DNA of 5,943 bases from Alphaproteobacteria bacterium (lineage in GTDB: Bacteria; Pseudomonadota; Alphaproteobacteria; Micavibrionales; Micavibrionaceae): contig JAGLKS010000059.1 in the NCBI GenBank assembly GCA_023140905.1, positions 1 to 5,943 of the forward strand, written 5' to 3'. Below are positions 5,688-5,943 of the stretch, piece by piece. Every line of letters starts with the position of its first letter. The stretch's first letter is position 1. A program made the position numbers and the translations under genes. The notes below the pieces were generated by a model. It saw only the letters and a program-made list of their open reading frames with translations, ran no database searches and was not told the DNA's origin.

Positions 5688-5717
5688 TTGACACTATAGG
5701 AATAACCTCCTATAGTG
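5688..5717 (+). promoter_or_regulatory. Consensus sigma70 promoter overlapped by a perfect 26-bp operator-like dyad
   Basis: TTGACA (5688-5693), 17 bp, TATAGT (5711-5716): 6/6 and 5/6 matches at ideal spacing. A perfect inverted repeat, CACTATAGGA (5692-5701), six bases, TCCTATAGTG (5708-5717), starts in the -35, fills the spacer and covers the -10. Such placement is typical of sites where a dimeric repressor excludes RNA polymerase. Transcription would start near 5723, about 55 nt before the ATG at 5778. Confidence 0.75.
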
Positions 5718-5777
5718 AGCCTCGCAGCTGATTATGATGATACGAAAACAACGCAAAATAACAATATGGAGAACAAC

Positions 5778-5943
5778 ATGGAAAACGACACAGAAAACAA
5801 AACACCAAAACAGCTTTTAAAAACGTCTCTGGACGATTTGCACAGCGAGCTTCAAGAGACTTTGTCCGACATTCACGGGAATGACGAAATAGAAAACCTG
5901 AAAAAACAAGCCAGTGTTTTGAACAAAGTTATGCTCCACATGC
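5778..5943 (+). CDS. Hypothetical charged helical protein, N-terminal part (3' end outside window)
   Basis: The frame is open to the window end: 55 residues plus one base. GGAG (5768-5771) lies six bases before this ATG. An in-frame ATG at 5766 overlaps that site and is less likely. The protein begins with a polar stretch (MENDTENKTPKQ), then an amphipathic helical region (LLKTSLDDLHSELQETLSDI, residues 13-32, hydrophobics spaced 3-4 apart), a break near HGNDE, and a second helix (IENLKKQASVLNKVMLHM, 38-55), suggesting a coiled coil or helical bundle. No signal peptide or membrane segment is seen. I do not recognise the family. Its strong promoter carries an operator-like dyad, so it is probably tightly regulated, perhaps by its own or a neighbouring product. 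Confidence 0.75.
   Translation, partial: MENDTENKTPKQLLKTSLDDLHSELQETLSDIHGNDEIENLKKQASVLNKVMLHM

Noticed and set aside
5416..5694. 92-codon - strand open frame across the repeat island
   Set aside because: Its translation (EAWRSS..., APRND) is the known by-product of reading through this palindromic repeat family; it has no ribosome binding site and overlaps the promoter dyad.

Overview
The window looks like chromosomal DNA from an AT-rich alphaproteobacterium. Three things point that way: a CspA protein of the form usual in that class, a palindromic intergenic element of the 'GTCATTGCGAGG' type known from Rickettsia-like and other alphaproteobacterial genomes, and housekeeping genes without long operons. 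Genus cannot be assigned from the sequence alone.

Left part (1-3475). The 3' end of thiG (thiazole synthase) is followed after 9 bases by a ThiF/MoeB-type E1-like gene. The ThiF-like protein carries a lysine/glutamate-rich linker and a degenerate rhodanese-like C-terminal domain. Together they are the end of a thiamine thiazole operon on the + strand: the E1-like protein would adenylate (and perhaps sulfurate) the ThiS carrier that feeds ThiG. Convergent to them on the - strand lie a fold-type I aminotransferase and, upstream of it, family I inorganic pyrophosphatase (ppa). A 19-bp perfect dyad sits just downstream of a candidate -10 box in the aminotransferase leader.

Middle (3476-4744). 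This long 'intergenic' stretch is not empty. It contains a 43-codon - strand ORF behind a near-consensus sigma70 promoter (TTGAAA, 17 bp, TATAAT). It also holds an imperfect duplication with a 17-bp tandem repeat, a strong bidirectional terminator, and the cold-shock gene csp with a predicted leader of about 100 nt. A + strand small RNA ending at the bidirectional terminator is possible but weakly supported.

Right part (4745-5943). A cyclic-nucleotide-binding-domain protein without a DNA-binding domain is followed by about 300 bp of nested inverted repeats. Right after them comes a consensus promoter (TTGACA, 17 bp, TATAGT) whose spacer and -10 are covered by a perfect 10+10 bp dyad, which looks like a repressor operator. 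It drives the start of an unrecognised, highly charged helical protein that runs off the window.

I see no CRISPR array, tRNA, rRNA, transposase or complete new multi-gene system. The most novel-looking items are the dyad-controlled promoter with its unknown gene, the promoter-driven small ORF, the duplicated element beside the terminator, and the helix-tailed CNBD protein.
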